Source: Algicola sp.
GTDB lineage: Bacteria > Bacteroidota > Bacteroidia > Flavobacteriales > Flavobacteriaceae
DNA: 64,000 bases
Direction: 5' to 3'
Assembly (NCBI GenBank): GCA_018222835.1
Contig: JAAEZN010000008.1
Span: 1-64,000, forward strand
The notes under the pieces were generated by a model. That model was not told the origin of the DNA. It was given only the letters and a program-made list of their open reading frames with translations, and did not search any database. A program made the translations under genes and the position numbers. Below are positions 17,475-26,604 of the stretch, piece after piece; the stretch's first letter is position 1, and the number at the start of each line of letters is the position of its first letter.

Positions 17475-18923
17475 TTAATAGTACGTATAACGCCTAACTT
17501 TTGCGATATATTTTGCCAATCGTACAACTTGATGGGAGTATCCATACTCATTATCGTACCAAATATAAAGAACCACATTTTTGCCATCTGCAGAAACAAT
17601 TGTGGCTTTACTATCATAAATAGATGGTGCAGTGGTTCCAATTATATCCGAAGAAACGAGTTCGTTGCTCAGGGCATATTTTATCTGCTCCACCAAATCA
17701 CCTTCCAAAGCATACTTTTTTATAATGGTGTCGATTCCTTCTTTGGAAGTTTTGTTTTTTACCTCCAAATTCAGAATCGCCAAGGATCCATTGGGCACAG
17801 GAACTCTAATGGCGTTCGATGTAAGTTTGCCTTGTAGTGAGGGTAGGGCCTTGGCAACTGCGGAGCCGGCGCCAGTTTCTGTAATCACCATATTTAGGGC
17901 AGCAGCTCGGCCACGGCGATATTTTTTATGCATATTGTCCACCAAGTTTTGGTCGTTGGTGTAGGCATGTATGGTTTCCAGATGCCCTTTTTTAATGCCC
18001 AAAGAATCTTCCACAACTTTTAAAATAGGGGTAATGGCATTGGTTGTACAAGATGCGGCGGAATAAATATCGGTTTTATCCGGATTAAAATCCTTATGGT
18101 TTACGCCATGCACAATATTGGGAACTTCCTTACCGGGAGCGGTCAGCAATACTTTGCTGGCCCCTTTGGATTTTAAATGTCTGGAAAGTGCAACATTGTC
18201 CCTAAAGGCTCCAGTGTTATCAATAATCAAGGCATTGTTGATGCCGTATTTGGTATAATCGATGTCTTCTGGTTGATTGGCACTTATAATCTTTACTGTT
18301 GTGCCATTGATCACTAGGGCTTGTTTTTTCTCATCGATATCCACAGTTCCGGTAAAAGGACCGTGTACGGAATCCGTTTTTAAAAGGGCTGCTCTTTTTT
18401 CTAGAATTTCCTTGTTCAATTCTCCGCGAACCACAATGGCACGCAAGCGCAATTGACTGCCACGCCCTGTTTTGGCCATAAGTTCCCTAGCTACCAATCG
18501 GCCAATACGACCAAACCCATAGAGTACAACATCCTTTGGTTTTATGGCCTTGGAGGATTGGGCATCGTTTAGTTTGTCTATTACGAATGCTTTTACGTTA
18601 AGATGGGCATTTTGGCTGTTGTTGTATTCGTACGTCAATTTTCCAATGTCCAGTTTGGCAGGTGGTAGCTTAAGGTCGTTTATCGCCCTAAGTATCTCAA
18701 CGGAATCAAAGATCGACATCGGTTTTTGGACAAATTCACCAGCATACTCGTGCAAGTTGATGATGTCGCTCACATTTTTGTCGATTATTTGATTCTTAAA
18801 GAGTACGACTTCAATGGCCTTATCGTACCATAAATCGCTAATAATCTTGATAAATTCCGTGGTTGCTTTTCGTCTATCCGCTTGGAACGCAAGCTCTTTT
18901 TCGTAAGAATTGTTGTTGCTCAT
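17475..18923 (-). CDS. gap: Glyceraldehyde-3-phosphate dehydrogenase, long form
   Basis: Oxidises glyceraldehyde-3-phosphate with NAD(P) in central carbon metabolism, or runs in reverse. The 482-residue protein is about 140 residues longer than the usual enzyme: the Rossmann signature VVLYGFGRIGR starts only near residue 132, after a helical N-terminal extension. The active-site cysteine is in SAASCTTNAITP and the C-terminal WYDNEYGYSHQVVRL is conserved. Such extended enzymes occur in many Bacteroidota next to a standard copy. A TAATTTTG box (complement of 18960-18967) lies 36 bp upstream. Confidence 0.93.
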   Translation of the reverse strand: MSNNNSYEKELAFQADRRKATTEFIKIISDLWYDKAIEVVLFKNQIIDKNVSDIINLHEYAGEFVQKPMSIFDSVEILRAINDLKLPPAKLDIGKLTYEYNNSQNAHLNVKAFVIDKLNDAQSSKAIKPKDVVLYGFGRIGRLVARELMAKTGRGSQLRLRAIVVRGELNKEILEKRAALLKTDSVHGPFTGTVDIDEKKQALVINGTTVKIISANQPEDIDYTKYGINNALIIDNTGAFRDNVALSRHLKSKGASKVLLTAPGKEVPNIVHGVNHKDFNPDKTDIYSAASCTTNAITPILKVVEDSLGIKKGHLETIHAYTNDQNLVDNMHKKYRRGRAAALNMVITETGAGSAVAKALPSLQGKLTSNAIRVPVPNGSLAILNLEVKNKTSKEGIDTIIKKYALEGDLVEQIKYALSNELVSSDIIGTTAPSIYDSKATIVSADGKNVVLYIWYDNEYGYSHQVVRLAKYIAKVRRYTYY

Positions 18924-19001
18924 GGATGATGGTTACAGTTGTGTTGTTTAATTTTTCGGCAAAATTAGATATTTCAAACGTTTTCGTAAAACTTATTGGG
19001 C

Positions 19002-19031
19002 ATAAAAAAAGCGTCTTTTAAAAGACGCTTT
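19002..19031 (-). terminator. Intrinsic terminator of degQ-type gene
   Basis: A perfect palindrome at 19008-19031 with arms AAAGCGTCTTTT and AAAAGACGCTTT is followed on the minus strand by TTTTATG, 19 bp past the protease stop. Confidence 0.85.
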
Positions 19032-19049
19032 GAATGTTTGTGAATCAGT

Positions 19050-20447
19050 TTACTGCAATATCATGTGCTCTTTTTCGCCATTTGCATTGATCATGGTAAA
19101 ACTGGTTCTGCCATATCTTGATATTTGACCGAACCGTTCCTTGGCATCATCAATGTTGCTGATGGGTTCGCCATCCAGTTCAATAATAACTTTGTTGGTG
19201 AGATCATACCTTGCATATCCTTGGGGAACATCTATAATTTTTACGCCTTTGGACACGCCAAATTTCTTTTTGTCCTCTTTGGTCAAATTCATTACCTTAA
19301 AGGAAGTGGCGGGAAGGATAACGCTATTCTGTTTTTTCAGGGTTACATTTTTTACGAGATTTTCGCCATCACGCTCCAAAGTTACCCGTACTACATCTCC
19401 GGGCCTTTTAGCTGAGAGATACCCTGTAAGTTCCGAGAATTTTTGAATATCTATGTTGTCCACTTTTTTAATAATGTCGCCTTCCAACAAGCCTGCATCG
19501 TCGGCACCGGATTCTTCTTCGACCCCGGCAACATATACTCCTTCCAATTGATCCAGTCCCATTTCGATCGCGGCCTTGGATTTGGTATTGGCTGCCGAAA
19601 TCCCCAACAAGCCCTTCTGTACGTTACCAAACTCCATAATATCCTCCACTACCTTTTTGGCGATATTGCTCGGTACCGCAAAAGCGTATCCCACGTAGGA
19701 CCCTGTTTGTGAAGTAATCGCCGTATTGATGCCGATAAGGTCCCCATTGGTGTTGACCAAGGCACCACCACTGTTTCCAGGGTTTACGGCAGCATCGGTC
19801 TGGATAAAGGATTGTGTTCTTGTTGGCGATAAAGACCTGGCTTTTGCACTAACAATACCTGCTGTTACGGTAGAGGTAAGGTTAAACGGGTTACCCACGG
19901 CCAGTACCCATTCACCAATTTTGGCATTGTCGGAATCGCCAAATGCCAAATAGGGAAGCGCCTCATCAGCTTCAATTTTTACAAGTGCAATATCCGAATC
20001 CGCATCGGTCCCGATTACTTCCGCTTTGTATGTTTTGTTGTTGTTCAAGGTAACTTCCAATTGGCTGGAATTGGCGATAACGTGATTGTTGGTCACAATA
20101 TAACCATCGGGAGAGATGATTACCCCAGACCCTGTTCCTACTTGTGGAGTTTGTTGACGTTCGTAACCATAAAAGAACTCTGCTATGCTGGATGGCCCTC
20201 TACTAATGGTCATGTTTTTAACGTGTACCACGGAGTGTACCGTTTTTTCGGCAGCAGAGGTGAAATCCACCTCATTGATTCCGGCACCCTTCGTCGAAGT
20301 ATCTAGGCTGCTGGTGGATAAAAATGGTGTCTCTTGTTCGGAGGTGACCCATTTATAGCTTTCTTTCTCAAAAAATAATTTGTAGGCTCCTAGGGTAATT
20401 GCACCTGCAAACACGGAAACTAGGAATAAACTCGCTATTTTCTTCAT
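19050..20447 (-). CDS. HtrA/DegQ-family periplasmic serine protease
   Basis: Envelope quality-control protease and chaperone. The 465-residue product has an N-terminal signal or anchor (residues 1-24), a trypsin-like domain with the triad H122 (VTNNHVI), D152 (DADSDIALVKI) and S226 (VNPGNSGGAL), a first PDZ domain at about 285-375 (GVYVAGVEEESGADDAGLLEGDIIKKVD) and a shorter second PDZ-like region at about 385-465. The promoter at 20479-20508 is divergent from the dapF promoter; the gene has its own terminator and is probably monocistronic. Confidence 0.95.
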   Translation of the reverse strand: MKKIASLFLVSVFAGAITLGAYKLFFEKESYKWVTSEQETPFLSTSSLDTSTKGAGINEVDFTSAAEKTVHSVVHVKNMTISRGPSSIAEFFYGYERQQTPQVGTGSGVIISPDGYIVTNNHVIANSSQLEVTLNNNKTYKAEVIGTDADSDIALVKIEADEALPYLAFGDSDNAKIGEWVLAVGNPFNLTSTVTAGIVSAKARSLSPTRTQSFIQTDAAVNPGNSGGALVNTNGDLIGINTAITSQTGSYVGYAFAVPSNIAKKVVEDIMEFGNVQKGLLGISAANTKSKAAIEMGLDQLEGVYVAGVEEESGADDAGLLEGDIIKKVDNIDIQKFSELTGYLSAKRPGDVVRVTLERDGENLVKNVTLKKQNSVILPATSFKVMNLTKEDKKKFGVSKGVKIIDVPQGYARYDLTNKVIIELDGEPISNIDDAKERFGQISRYGRTSFTMINANGEKEHMILQ

Positions 20448-20478
20448 AATTCAATAATTATTTAACATTTAGCTTTGT

Positions 20479-20508
20479 CAAAATTAAAATAATTCAATTT
20501 TTGATCAA
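20479..20508 (-). promoter_or_regulatory. Promoter of the DegQ-type protease gene
   Basis: On the minus strand TTG (complement of 20506-20508), a 19 bp spacer and TAATTTTG (complement of 20479-20486) match the phylum consensus exactly. Start of transcription would be near 20473, leaving about 25 nt of leader. Confidence 0.7.
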
Positions 20509-20556
20509 GTTGGTTTAACGCTGTTTTAACTACAAAAAAAACCTTAAATAATCCCA

Positions 20557-20564
20557 TATATTTG
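20557..20564 (+). promoter_or_regulatory. -7 box of dapF operon
   Basis: TATATTTG lies 18 bp before the dapF ATG at 20582. The -33 TTG is weak. It is arranged back to back with the protease promoter. Confidence 0.5.
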
Positions 20565-20581
20565 TTCCTTTGTAGATAATC

Positions 20582-21364
20582 ATGGAACTACAGTTTTTTA
20601 AATACCAAGGAACGGGAAACGATTTTGTAATTATCGATAATCGTCAACTTATTTTCCCCAAAAACAATACCAAGCTTATTTCAAAACTTTGTGATAGAAG
20701 ATTTGGCATAGGGGCCGATGGCTTGATGCTCCTTGAGAATGACAACATGTCGGACTTTAAGATGATCTACTACAACGCCAATGGGGAAGAGGGAAGCATG
20801 TGCGGCAATGGAGGCCGTTGTTTGGTTGCCTTTGCCCATTATTTGGGGATTTTTAAAAAAGAAACCACATTTAATGCTGTAGATGGACTCCATTATGCAA
20901 CCATAAATGGTAGTCAGGTAAAGTTAAAAATGATCGATGTGGACAAAATCCATCAAAAGCCAAATCACAGCTTTTTAGATACGGGTTCCCCGCACCACGT
21001 GCAACTCGTTGACCAATTGGAAAGTTTCGATGTACATAAAGAGGGAAAAAAACTTCGATATGGCATTTACGGTGAGTCTGGGAGCAATATCAACTTTGTA
21101 GAGCAAAAAGGGGAAGATGTTTTCCATGTGAGAACTTATGAGCGAGGCGTAGAGGATGAAACATATTCCTGTGGTACTGGAGTTACCGCAGTGGCCCTTA
21201 CCATGTTCGAACTAGGAAAGACCGCTGCAAGCGAAGTCCAAATTGAGACCATTGGCGGCAACCTGACCATTTACTTTAAAAAGAACAACGAAAAGTACAC
21301 CAATATCTTCTTAAAAGGACCCGCAGAACAGGTATTTAAAGGAACAATAGAATGCTCAATATAA
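20582..21364 (+). CDS. dapF: Diaminopimelate epimerase
   Basis: Converts LL- to meso-diaminopimelate for peptidoglycan cross-links and lysine. The 260-residue protein carries both catalytic cysteines: C74 in GSMCGNGGRC and C197 in ETYSCGTGVTAVAL, plus the N-terminal FFKYQGTGNDFVIID. It overlaps the following acetyltransferase gene by 13 bp, which in turn overlaps mltG by 4 bp, so the three form a tight operon whose outer members act on cell-wall precursors and glycan strands. Confidence 0.97.
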   Translation: MELQFFKYQGTGNDFVIIDNRQLIFPKNNTKLISKLCDRRFGIGADGLMLLENDNMSDFKMIYYNANGEEGSMCGNGGRCLVAFAHYLGIFKKETTFNAVDGLHYATINGSQVKLKMIDVDKIHQKPNHSFLDTGSPHHVQLVDQLESFDVHKEGKKLRYGIYGESGSNINFVEQKGEDVFHVRTYERGVEDETYSCGTGVTAVALTMFELGKTAASEVQIETIGGNLTIYFKKNNEKYTNIFLKGPAEQVFKGTIECSI

Positions 21365-21879
21365 AAGGAGAAAAGGTTTATTTGCGCGCCCTTGAGCCCA
21401 CCGACTTGGACTTTCTGTACAAATTGGAAAATGATACATCGGTCTGGGAGGTCAGCGGTACGTTAAAACCATACTCAAAAAAGGTGCTCCAGTTGTATTT
21501 GGACAATGCCCACAGGGATATTTACGATGTTAAACAGCTGCGGCTTTGTATTAGCGATCAAAATGATCAATGTATCGGATTGATAGATCTTTTTGATTTT
21601 GACCCCAAACATCGAAGGGCCGGTATCGGAATTGTGATTGCTGAACCTGGGGATAGGAACAAAGGAGCTGGTGCCGAAGCATTATCACTTTTGTGCGATT
21701 ATGCTTTTGCCACTTTGGATATGCATCAATTGTACGCTAATATTTTGGAAGATAATGAAGCCAGCATTTACGTGTTCAAGAAATTGGGGTTTGAAGAGAT
21801 TGGTATCAAAAAAGAATGGATACGAACCAATAAAGGGTTCAAAAACGAAATAATGTTTCAAAAGATCAACACCAAATGA
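21352..21879 (+). CDS. GNAT family N-acetyltransferase (RimJ/RimL-like)
   Basis: A 175-residue acetyl-CoA-dependent transferase. It opens with NIKGEKVYLRALEPTDLDFLYKLEND, typical of the RimJ/RimL/SpeG-like branch. The acetyl-CoA loop region is RAGIGIVIAEPGDRNKGAGAEAL (about 87-109), followed by the C-terminal NEASIYVFKKLGFEEIG. Substrate is unknown. Its position between dapF and mltG, with overlaps at both ends, suggests co-translation with cell-wall enzymes; whether it acts on an envelope substrate is only inference. Confidence 0.9.
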   Translation: MLNIKGEKVYLRALEPTDLDFLYKLENDTSVWEVSGTLKPYSKKVLQLYLDNAHRDIYDVKQLRLCISDQNDQCIGLIDLFDFDPKHRRAGIGIVIAEPGDRNKGAGAEALSLLCDYAFATLDMHQLYANILEDNEASIYVFKKLGFEEIGIKKEWIRTNKGFKNEIMFQKINTK

Positions 21880-22919
21880 ATCTTAAAAAAGTACTTTGGG
21901 CTACCGCTATACTCGGATTAATAATTTGTGGTTTTATTGCCTACCAGATTTATAATGCCATTTTTAGTCCCAATACACAGTTTAATAATGATGAAGCTTA
22001 TGTTTACATTGCTTCTGATGCTACATTTTCCGATGTAACCACTTCTTTGGAGCCATTATTAAAGGATTTGTCCACTTTTGAAGCCGTGGCCAACCGTAAG
22101 GGGTACACCAATAATATTAAGGCAGGAAAATATGCGCTCAAAAAAGGGATGAACAATAACGAGATCATCAATACATTGCGCAGTGCCAATATACCTGTTC
22201 AAGTTTCCTTTAATAATCAAGAATCGCTGGCATTGCTGGCCGGGAGAATCTCCGAGCAAATAGAAGCTGATAGTCTGTCCTTGTTGGGAACATTCAACGA
22301 TTCCAGTTTTCTGCAAGAACATAATTTTGATGAAGATACCAAGTTGGCCATGTATATTCCCAATACCTATGAGTTTTTCTGGAATACAGATGCAGAGAGC
22401 TTTAGGGATAGAATGAAAAAGGAATATGATCGTTTTTGGAACGATACCCGTTTGCAAAAAGCCAAAAGCATGGGCCTAGCGCCCAACGAAGTCATTTCTT
22501 TGGCGGCCATTGTTCAAAAAGAAACGGCCAAAGTTGATGAGCGACCACGTGTTGCAGGAGTTTACCTCAATAGAATCCGAAGAGGGATGTTGCTTCAGGC
22601 CGACCCAACAGTAATTTATGCCATTAAAAAAGAGACAGGTAATTACGACACCATTATTAAAAGAGTTCTCTTCCGCGATTTGGAAATGGACTCACCCTAC
22701 AACACCTATAAATATGCAGGTGTTCCACCAGGGCCGATTACTATGCCGGACATTACATCAATAGATGCTGTTTTAAACCCCGAAAAGCACGATTATCTTT
22801 ATTTTGTGGCCGATGTTTCTAACTTCGGATACCACATGTTTGCCAAAACTTTGGCGCAACACAACCAAAATAAAGTGCAGTACACCCGTTGGCTGAATCA
22901 ACAAAAAGTGCTTAGGTAG
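21876..22919 (+). CDS. mltG: Endolytic murein transglycosylase MltG
   Basis: Membrane-anchored enzyme that cleaves nascent glycan strands and limits their length. The 347-residue protein has an N-terminal transmembrane helix (about 7-27), a LysM-like region, and the YceG domain with catalytic glutamate E216 in IVQKETAKVDERPRVAGVYLNR and the conserved LQADPTVIYA, SPYNTYKYAGVPPGPI and YLYFVA motifs. It is the last gene of dapF-GNAT-mltG. Length is normal. Confidence 0.96.
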   Translation: MNLKKVLWATAILGLIICGFIAYQIYNAIFSPNTQFNNDEAYVYIASDATFSDVTTSLEPLLKDLSTFEAVANRKGYTNNIKAGKYALKKGMNNNEIINTLRSANIPVQVSFNNQESLALLAGRISEQIEADSLSLLGTFNDSSFLQEHNFDEDTKLAMYIPNTYEFFWNTDAESFRDRMKKEYDRFWNDTRLQKAKSMGLAPNEVISLAAIVQKETAKVDERPRVAGVYLNRIRRGMLLQADPTVIYAIKKETGNYDTIIKRVLFRDLEMDSPYNTYKYAGVPPGPITMPDITSIDAVLNPEKHDYLYFVADVSNFGYHMFAKTLAQHNQNKVQYTRWLNQQKVLR

Positions 22920-23015
22920 TACTCTTTACCGTTGATATTCATCACTTTAACGGATTTTAGGTCTCATTTAAGAAATCTTTAAGAGCTTTAGGGTACCCAT
23001 TTTGTGAACTCCCCC

Positions 23016-23023
23016 TATATTTG
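23016..23023 (+). promoter_or_regulatory. -7 box upstream of the transglycosylase-like gene
   Basis: TATATTTG, with transcription expected near 23029. The distance supports the ATG at 23070 as start rather than the in-frame TTG at 23040, which would lie only about 11 nt into the transcript. Confidence 0.45.
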
Positions 23024-23069
23024 CCGGCCAAATTGATTTTTGATACGTATATGTATTGAGATCACAAAT

Positions 23070-23723
23070 ATGAACATTATGAAAAGATGGATAGGTTTTG
23101 TACTACATCTTGCCATGATTGTAGTTTTGACAAGTTTTGGTTCCTATACCGTAATGAAAAAGGAAATAGTAGAGATTCCTGATTCACTGAAGGTTACGGC
23201 CGATTCGGAGATTTTTGCACCGCAAAGCTCCATTGAACTTCTTGACGAGGACGAGGTTAACCCTCCTTTTCTGGGAAAAGCATTTTATGGCTTTAAAGAA
23301 GCGCTCGCTTTTAAAGAATCCCAAGGCAAATATCATAGAGTAAACACATTGGGTTATTTAGGGAAATATCAATTTGGTAGTAGTACCTTAAATTTGATGG
23401 GCGTTTACGATATGGATGATTTTCTGGTGAATCCAGAACTTCAGGAAAAGGCTTTTGAGGCCAATATTGCCCGTAACAAATGGATTTTGCGAAGGGATAT
23501 CAAGCGCTTTACCGGAAAAACCATTGGTGGGATAAAGGTTACTGAGTCCGGAATTTTGGCGGCGGCACATTTGGCCGGAGCAGGAAATGTTAAGAAGTAT
23601 CTACGATCATATGGGCAAAACGATGTAACTGATGCGTACGGAAGTAGTATTTCGCACTATATGAAAAGATTTGCGGGTTACGATATTTCCAATATCAAAC
23701 AACAAAAAAATGCCAAAGTCTAG
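23070..23723 (+). CDS. Exported lytic-transglycosylase-like protein
   Basis: A 217-residue protein with an N-terminal signal or anchor (MNIMKRWIGFVLHLAMIVVL) and a C-terminal lysozyme/SLT-like domain at about 75-200. The segment FKESQGKYHRVNTLGYLGKYQFG, with a glutamate before S-x-G-x-Y, resembles the catalytic start of transglycosylases, and AAHLAGAGNVKKYL resembles their C-terminal part. Relatives in Flavobacteria are often labelled peptidoglycan-binding LysM proteins, although I see no LysM motif. I start at the ATG at 23070; an ATG 9 bp later is also possible. Confidence 0.75.
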   Translation: MNIMKRWIGFVLHLAMIVVLTSFGSYTVMKKEIVEIPDSLKVTADSEIFAPQSSIELLDEDEVNPPFLGKAFYGFKEALAFKESQGKYHRVNTLGYLGKYQFGSSTLNLMGVYDMDDFLVNPELQEKAFEANIARNKWILRRDIKRFTGKTIGGIKVTESGILAAAHLAGAGNVKKYLRSYGQNDVTDAYGSSISHYMKRFAGYDISNIKQQKNAKV

Positions 23724-23741
23724 TAGGTAGAAGATTGTAAT

Positions 23742-23775
23742 AAAAAAAAGCCCCGAAGTTCGGGGCTTTTTTTAT
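23742..23775. terminator. Bidirectional intrinsic terminator
   Basis: Arms AAAGCCCCGAA and TTCGGGGCTTT with a one-base centre are flanked by A and T runs on both sides, ending the transglycosylase-like gene (plus) and the methylase gene (minus). Its edge overlaps the last bases of the methylase gene. Confidence 0.9.
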
Positions 23776-24500
23776 GCTTGAATAATATAAATGGTCGGTC
23801 TTTTGTCTAAATCAATCTCTATCTCTCCCCATTCATGTGCAGTTTTGGTAGCGATAAATTCTGTGGGTAGGGTAATATCGCAGGCAATGCACAAGCGTGT
23901 TGTTTTTTGAAGTGTTTTCAATAGCTCTTTGAGCATTTTATTATTGCGATAAGGGGTTTCCATAAATATTTGGGATTGGCCTTTGTCCCTTGAAAGCCGT
24001 TCTAAATCTTTTAGCATTTTTTTACGTTCCGCATTATCGATGGGCAAGTATCCGTTAAAGGCAAAATTTTGCCCGTTCATACCGCTGCTCATCATGGCCA
24101 TTAGGATAGAGGAGGGGCCAACTAAAGGAACTACTTGGATTCTTTTTTCGTGTGCCACGCGTACCACATCGGCACCCGGGTCGGCAATGCCCGGACAACC
24201 GGCTTCCGATAAAACACCAACATCGAATCCATGTATGCAGGGATCTAAAAAGGACGGTATCTCCTCTGGGTTAGTGTATTTGTTCAGTAAATGTAGTTTT
24301 AGTTCGGGCTGTGGTTTGTTGGGGCTCACTCTTTTTATAAACCGCCGGGCCGTTTTCTCATTTTCAACAATATAGTGATCGATCCTTTCTATGGTTCCCT
24401 TTACGGAAATAGGCAATACTTCCAAGGGAGCATTGTCTCCAAGTGTAGTTGGAATCAAGTAGATTTTACCAACGACCAAACCGGGTTTTTCATCTTCCAT
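23772..24500 (-). CDS. Tetrapyrrole-methylase-fold SAM methyltransferase (RsmI-like)
   Basis: A 242-residue member of the family that includes RsmI, the 16S rRNA C1402 2'-O-methylase. Visible features: an N-terminal VGKIYLIPTTLGD loop, DVGVLSEAGCPGIADPGADVVRVAH (AdoMet-binding GxPxxDPG-like loop), VVPLVGPSSILMAMMSSGM, and FMETPYRNNKML. It lacks the C-terminal part of classical RsmI (about 280 residues), so it may be the shorter Bacteroidota paralogue with a different target. It lies in a minus-strand run dnaA, tyrosine phosphatase, methylase. Confidence 0.9.
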   Translation of the reverse strand: MEDEKPGLVVGKIYLIPTTLGDNAPLEVLPISVKGTIERIDHYIVENEKTARRFIKRVSPNKPQPELKLHLLNKYTNPEEIPSFLDPCIHGFDVGVLSEAGCPGIADPGADVVRVAHEKRIQVVPLVGPSSILMAMMSSGMNGQNFAFNGYLPIDNAERKKMLKDLERLSRDKGQSQIFMETPYRNNKMLKELLKTLQKTTRLCIACDITLPTEFIATKTAHEWGEIEIDLDKRPTIYIIQA

Positions 24501-24504
24501 GGGT

Positions 24505-24957
24505 TTAATTTAGCTTTTTCGCAATTGCCTCACAAGCGGTATCTATCATTTGATACACATTTTCAAAACCATCATTGCCACCATAATAGGGGTCGGGCAC
24601 CTCAAGAAACCCCAACTCTACTTCGCTTAAGAGTAACTTTATCTTGCTTACTTCGGTTTTATTATTCGCTAGACTGGCCACATCCGAGTAATTGCTGCGG
24701 TCCATCACATAAATGTGGTCAAATTTTATAAAATCCTCTCTCGAGAACCTTCTGCATTTTTGGTTTTGTATGTTTATACCATATTTGCTGGCCACGGCAA
24801 TAGAGCGTTTATCGGGAGGGTTGCCCACATGGTATCCTGCCGTGCCTGCCGAATCCACAAAGACCTTTTCGGGGTCAAACTTGGATTGCAGTACGCCTTC
24901 GGCCAAAGGTGATCTGCATATATTTCCCAGGCAGACCATCAAAACTTTGGTTTTCAT
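24505..24957 (-). CDS. Low-molecular-weight protein tyrosine phosphatase
   Basis: A 150-residue phosphatase. The catalytic P-loop C-x5-R-S is at C9-R15 (MVCLGNICRSPLAEG) and the general-acid aspartate is in VPDPYYGGNDGFE near residue 122. In some bacteria such enzymes control capsule export with a tyrosine kinase; no such kinase is nearby here, so the target is unknown. It starts 20 bp after the dnaA stop and is probably co-transcribed with it. Confidence 0.95.
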   Translation of the reverse strand: MKTKVLMVCLGNICRSPLAEGVLQSKFDPEKVFVDSAGTAGYHVGNPPDKRSIAVASKYGINIQNQKCRRFSREDFIKFDHIYVMDRSNYSDVASLANNKTEVSKIKLLLSEVELGFLEVPDPYYGGNDGFENVYQMIDTACEAIAKKLN

Positions 24958-24977
24958 AAGAAAAAAGTGAAGTGATT

Positions 24978-26402
24978 TTAGGTGAACTTCTTGTTCAGGT
25001 CCTCAATATATTTTCTGAATTGTTTGTCTGTTTCCGCAAGGTTGTCCACTGTTTTACAGGCGTGGAGTACAGTTGCATGATCACGCTTTCCGATTTGTGA
25101 CCCAATGCTCGCCAAAGATGCCTTTGTGAATTTTTTCGCAAAGAACATGGCTAACTGTCTCGCCTGAACAATGTGTCGCTTTCTTGTTTTGGACTGAAGA
25201 GTGGCTACATCCATCTCAAAATAATCCGAAACCACTTTTTGAATATAGTCTATGGATACTTCCCGTTTGGTGTTCTTCACAAATTTATCTACCACCTGCT
25301 GTGCCAATTCCAAGGTTACCTCTCGTTTGTTGAAAGAAGATTGTGCTATCAATGAAATAATGGCACCTTCCAATTCACGGATATTGGTTTTGATGTTTTT
25401 GGCGACATGGTCTATAATGTCCTCGGGCATTTCAACGCCGTCGCGGTACAACTTGTTCTTTAATATGGATACACGGGTCTCGTAATCAGGGCTTTGCAGT
25501 TCTGCTGACAACCCCCATTTAAAACGGGACAACAAACGCTGTTCGATATCCTGCATATCCACCGGAGCTTTGTCCGAAGTCAATATCACCTGCTTGCCAT
25601 TTTGATGCAAATGGTTGAATATGTGGAAAAATACATCCTGGGTTCCAGATTTACCTGATAGAAATTGTACATCATCAATAATCAATACATCTATTAATTG
25701 GTAAAAATGGATAAAGTCGTTTCGAGTGTTCTTTTTTACCGATTCAATATATTGTTGCGTGAATTTTTCAGCAGAAATATAGAGAACGGTCTTTTCTGGA
25801 TACTTATCTTTTATTTCAACACCAATGGCATGGGCCAAGTGTGTTTTCCCCAAGCCAACGCCTCCAAAAACCAATAGTGGGTTAAAGGATGTTCCTCCGG
25901 GCTTGTTGGCTACTGCCATACCGGCCGATCTTGCCAATCGGTTGGAGTCCCCTTCCAGGAAATTTTCGAAATTATAGTTGGGATTTAATTGTGATTCGAT
26001 CTTGATATTTCGAATACCGGGAATCACAAATGGATTTTTTAATTCGGGACTTTTGGAAGTGATCGGCACGTCCAGTTCCTGAGGTCCAACTGCAGTACGG
26101 TTAGAACTTGGAATTTGCTCAGTGAAAGGTTCCTTGTTACCGTACTTGTTCTCCATTTTTATAACATATATCAGCTTTGCGTTATTGCCCAGTTCACGGG
26201 TCAGTGCAACTTTTAAAAGCTTAACATAATGTTCTTCGAGCCATTCGTAGAAAAACTTACTGGGAACCTGAATGCTCAAAGCCTTATCTGTCAATTTGAT
26301 AGGCTTTATAGGTTCAAACCAAGTTTTGAATGCCTGCGGTTGGATGTTATCTTGGATAAAAGCCAAACAGTTGTTCCATACGGAATTAGCAGTAGCACTC
26401 AT
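24978..26402 (-). CDS. dnaA: Chromosomal replication initiator protein DnaA
   Basis: AAA+ ATPase that opens the replication origin. The 474-residue protein shows domain I (about 1-80, FIQDNIQPQAFKTWFEPIKP), a variable linker, the AAA+ core with Walker A GGVGLGKTHLAHA near 175 and Walker B VLIIDDVQFL near 236, sensor region LLSRFKWGLSAEL, and the C-terminal DNA-binding domain with signature IGKRDHATVLHACKTV. The 202 bp upstream (26403-26604) are AT-rich with A and T runs but contain no DnaA-box cluster. Confidence 0.98.
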   Translation of the reverse strand: MSATANSVWNNCLAFIQDNIQPQAFKTWFEPIKPIKLTDKALSIQVPSKFFYEWLEEHYVKLLKVALTRELGNNAKLIYVIKMENKYGNKEPFTEQIPSSNRTAVGPQELDVPITSKSPELKNPFVIPGIRNIKIESQLNPNYNFENFLEGDSNRLARSAGMAVANKPGGTSFNPLLVFGGVGLGKTHLAHAIGVEIKDKYPEKTVLYISAEKFTQQYIESVKKNTRNDFIHFYQLIDVLIIDDVQFLSGKSGTQDVFFHIFNHLHQNGKQVILTSDKAPVDMQDIEQRLLSRFKWGLSAELQSPDYETRVSILKNKLYRDGVEMPEDIIDHVAKNIKTNIRELEGAIISLIAQSSFNKREVTLELAQQVVDKFVKNTKREVSIDYIQKVVSDYFEMDVATLQSKTRKRHIVQARQLAMFFAKKFTKASLASIGSQIGKRDHATVLHACKTVDNLAETDKQFRKYIEDLNKKFT

Positions 26403-26604
26403 AGAAGTTTTTCCTTGTTTTAATGGTTAGCTTTACAATTTAAGAGTAAGCATCTACAGGGTTATTAAATGCTTATTGGATGCGACAAATATGTGAACAA
26501 TTCTTTTAAAAAAAAAATCAAATAGTCATTGAAAGTTCTGTTTTTTTTTCGCATGTTACTCTCAAAATCAACAAGCCTCTAAATATATAATTTTTAAGTT
26601 AAAA

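Noticed and set aside
26403-26604. Possible replication origin upstream of dnaA
   Set aside because: The gap is AT-rich with A and T runs, but no cluster of TTATNCACA boxes was found on either strand.
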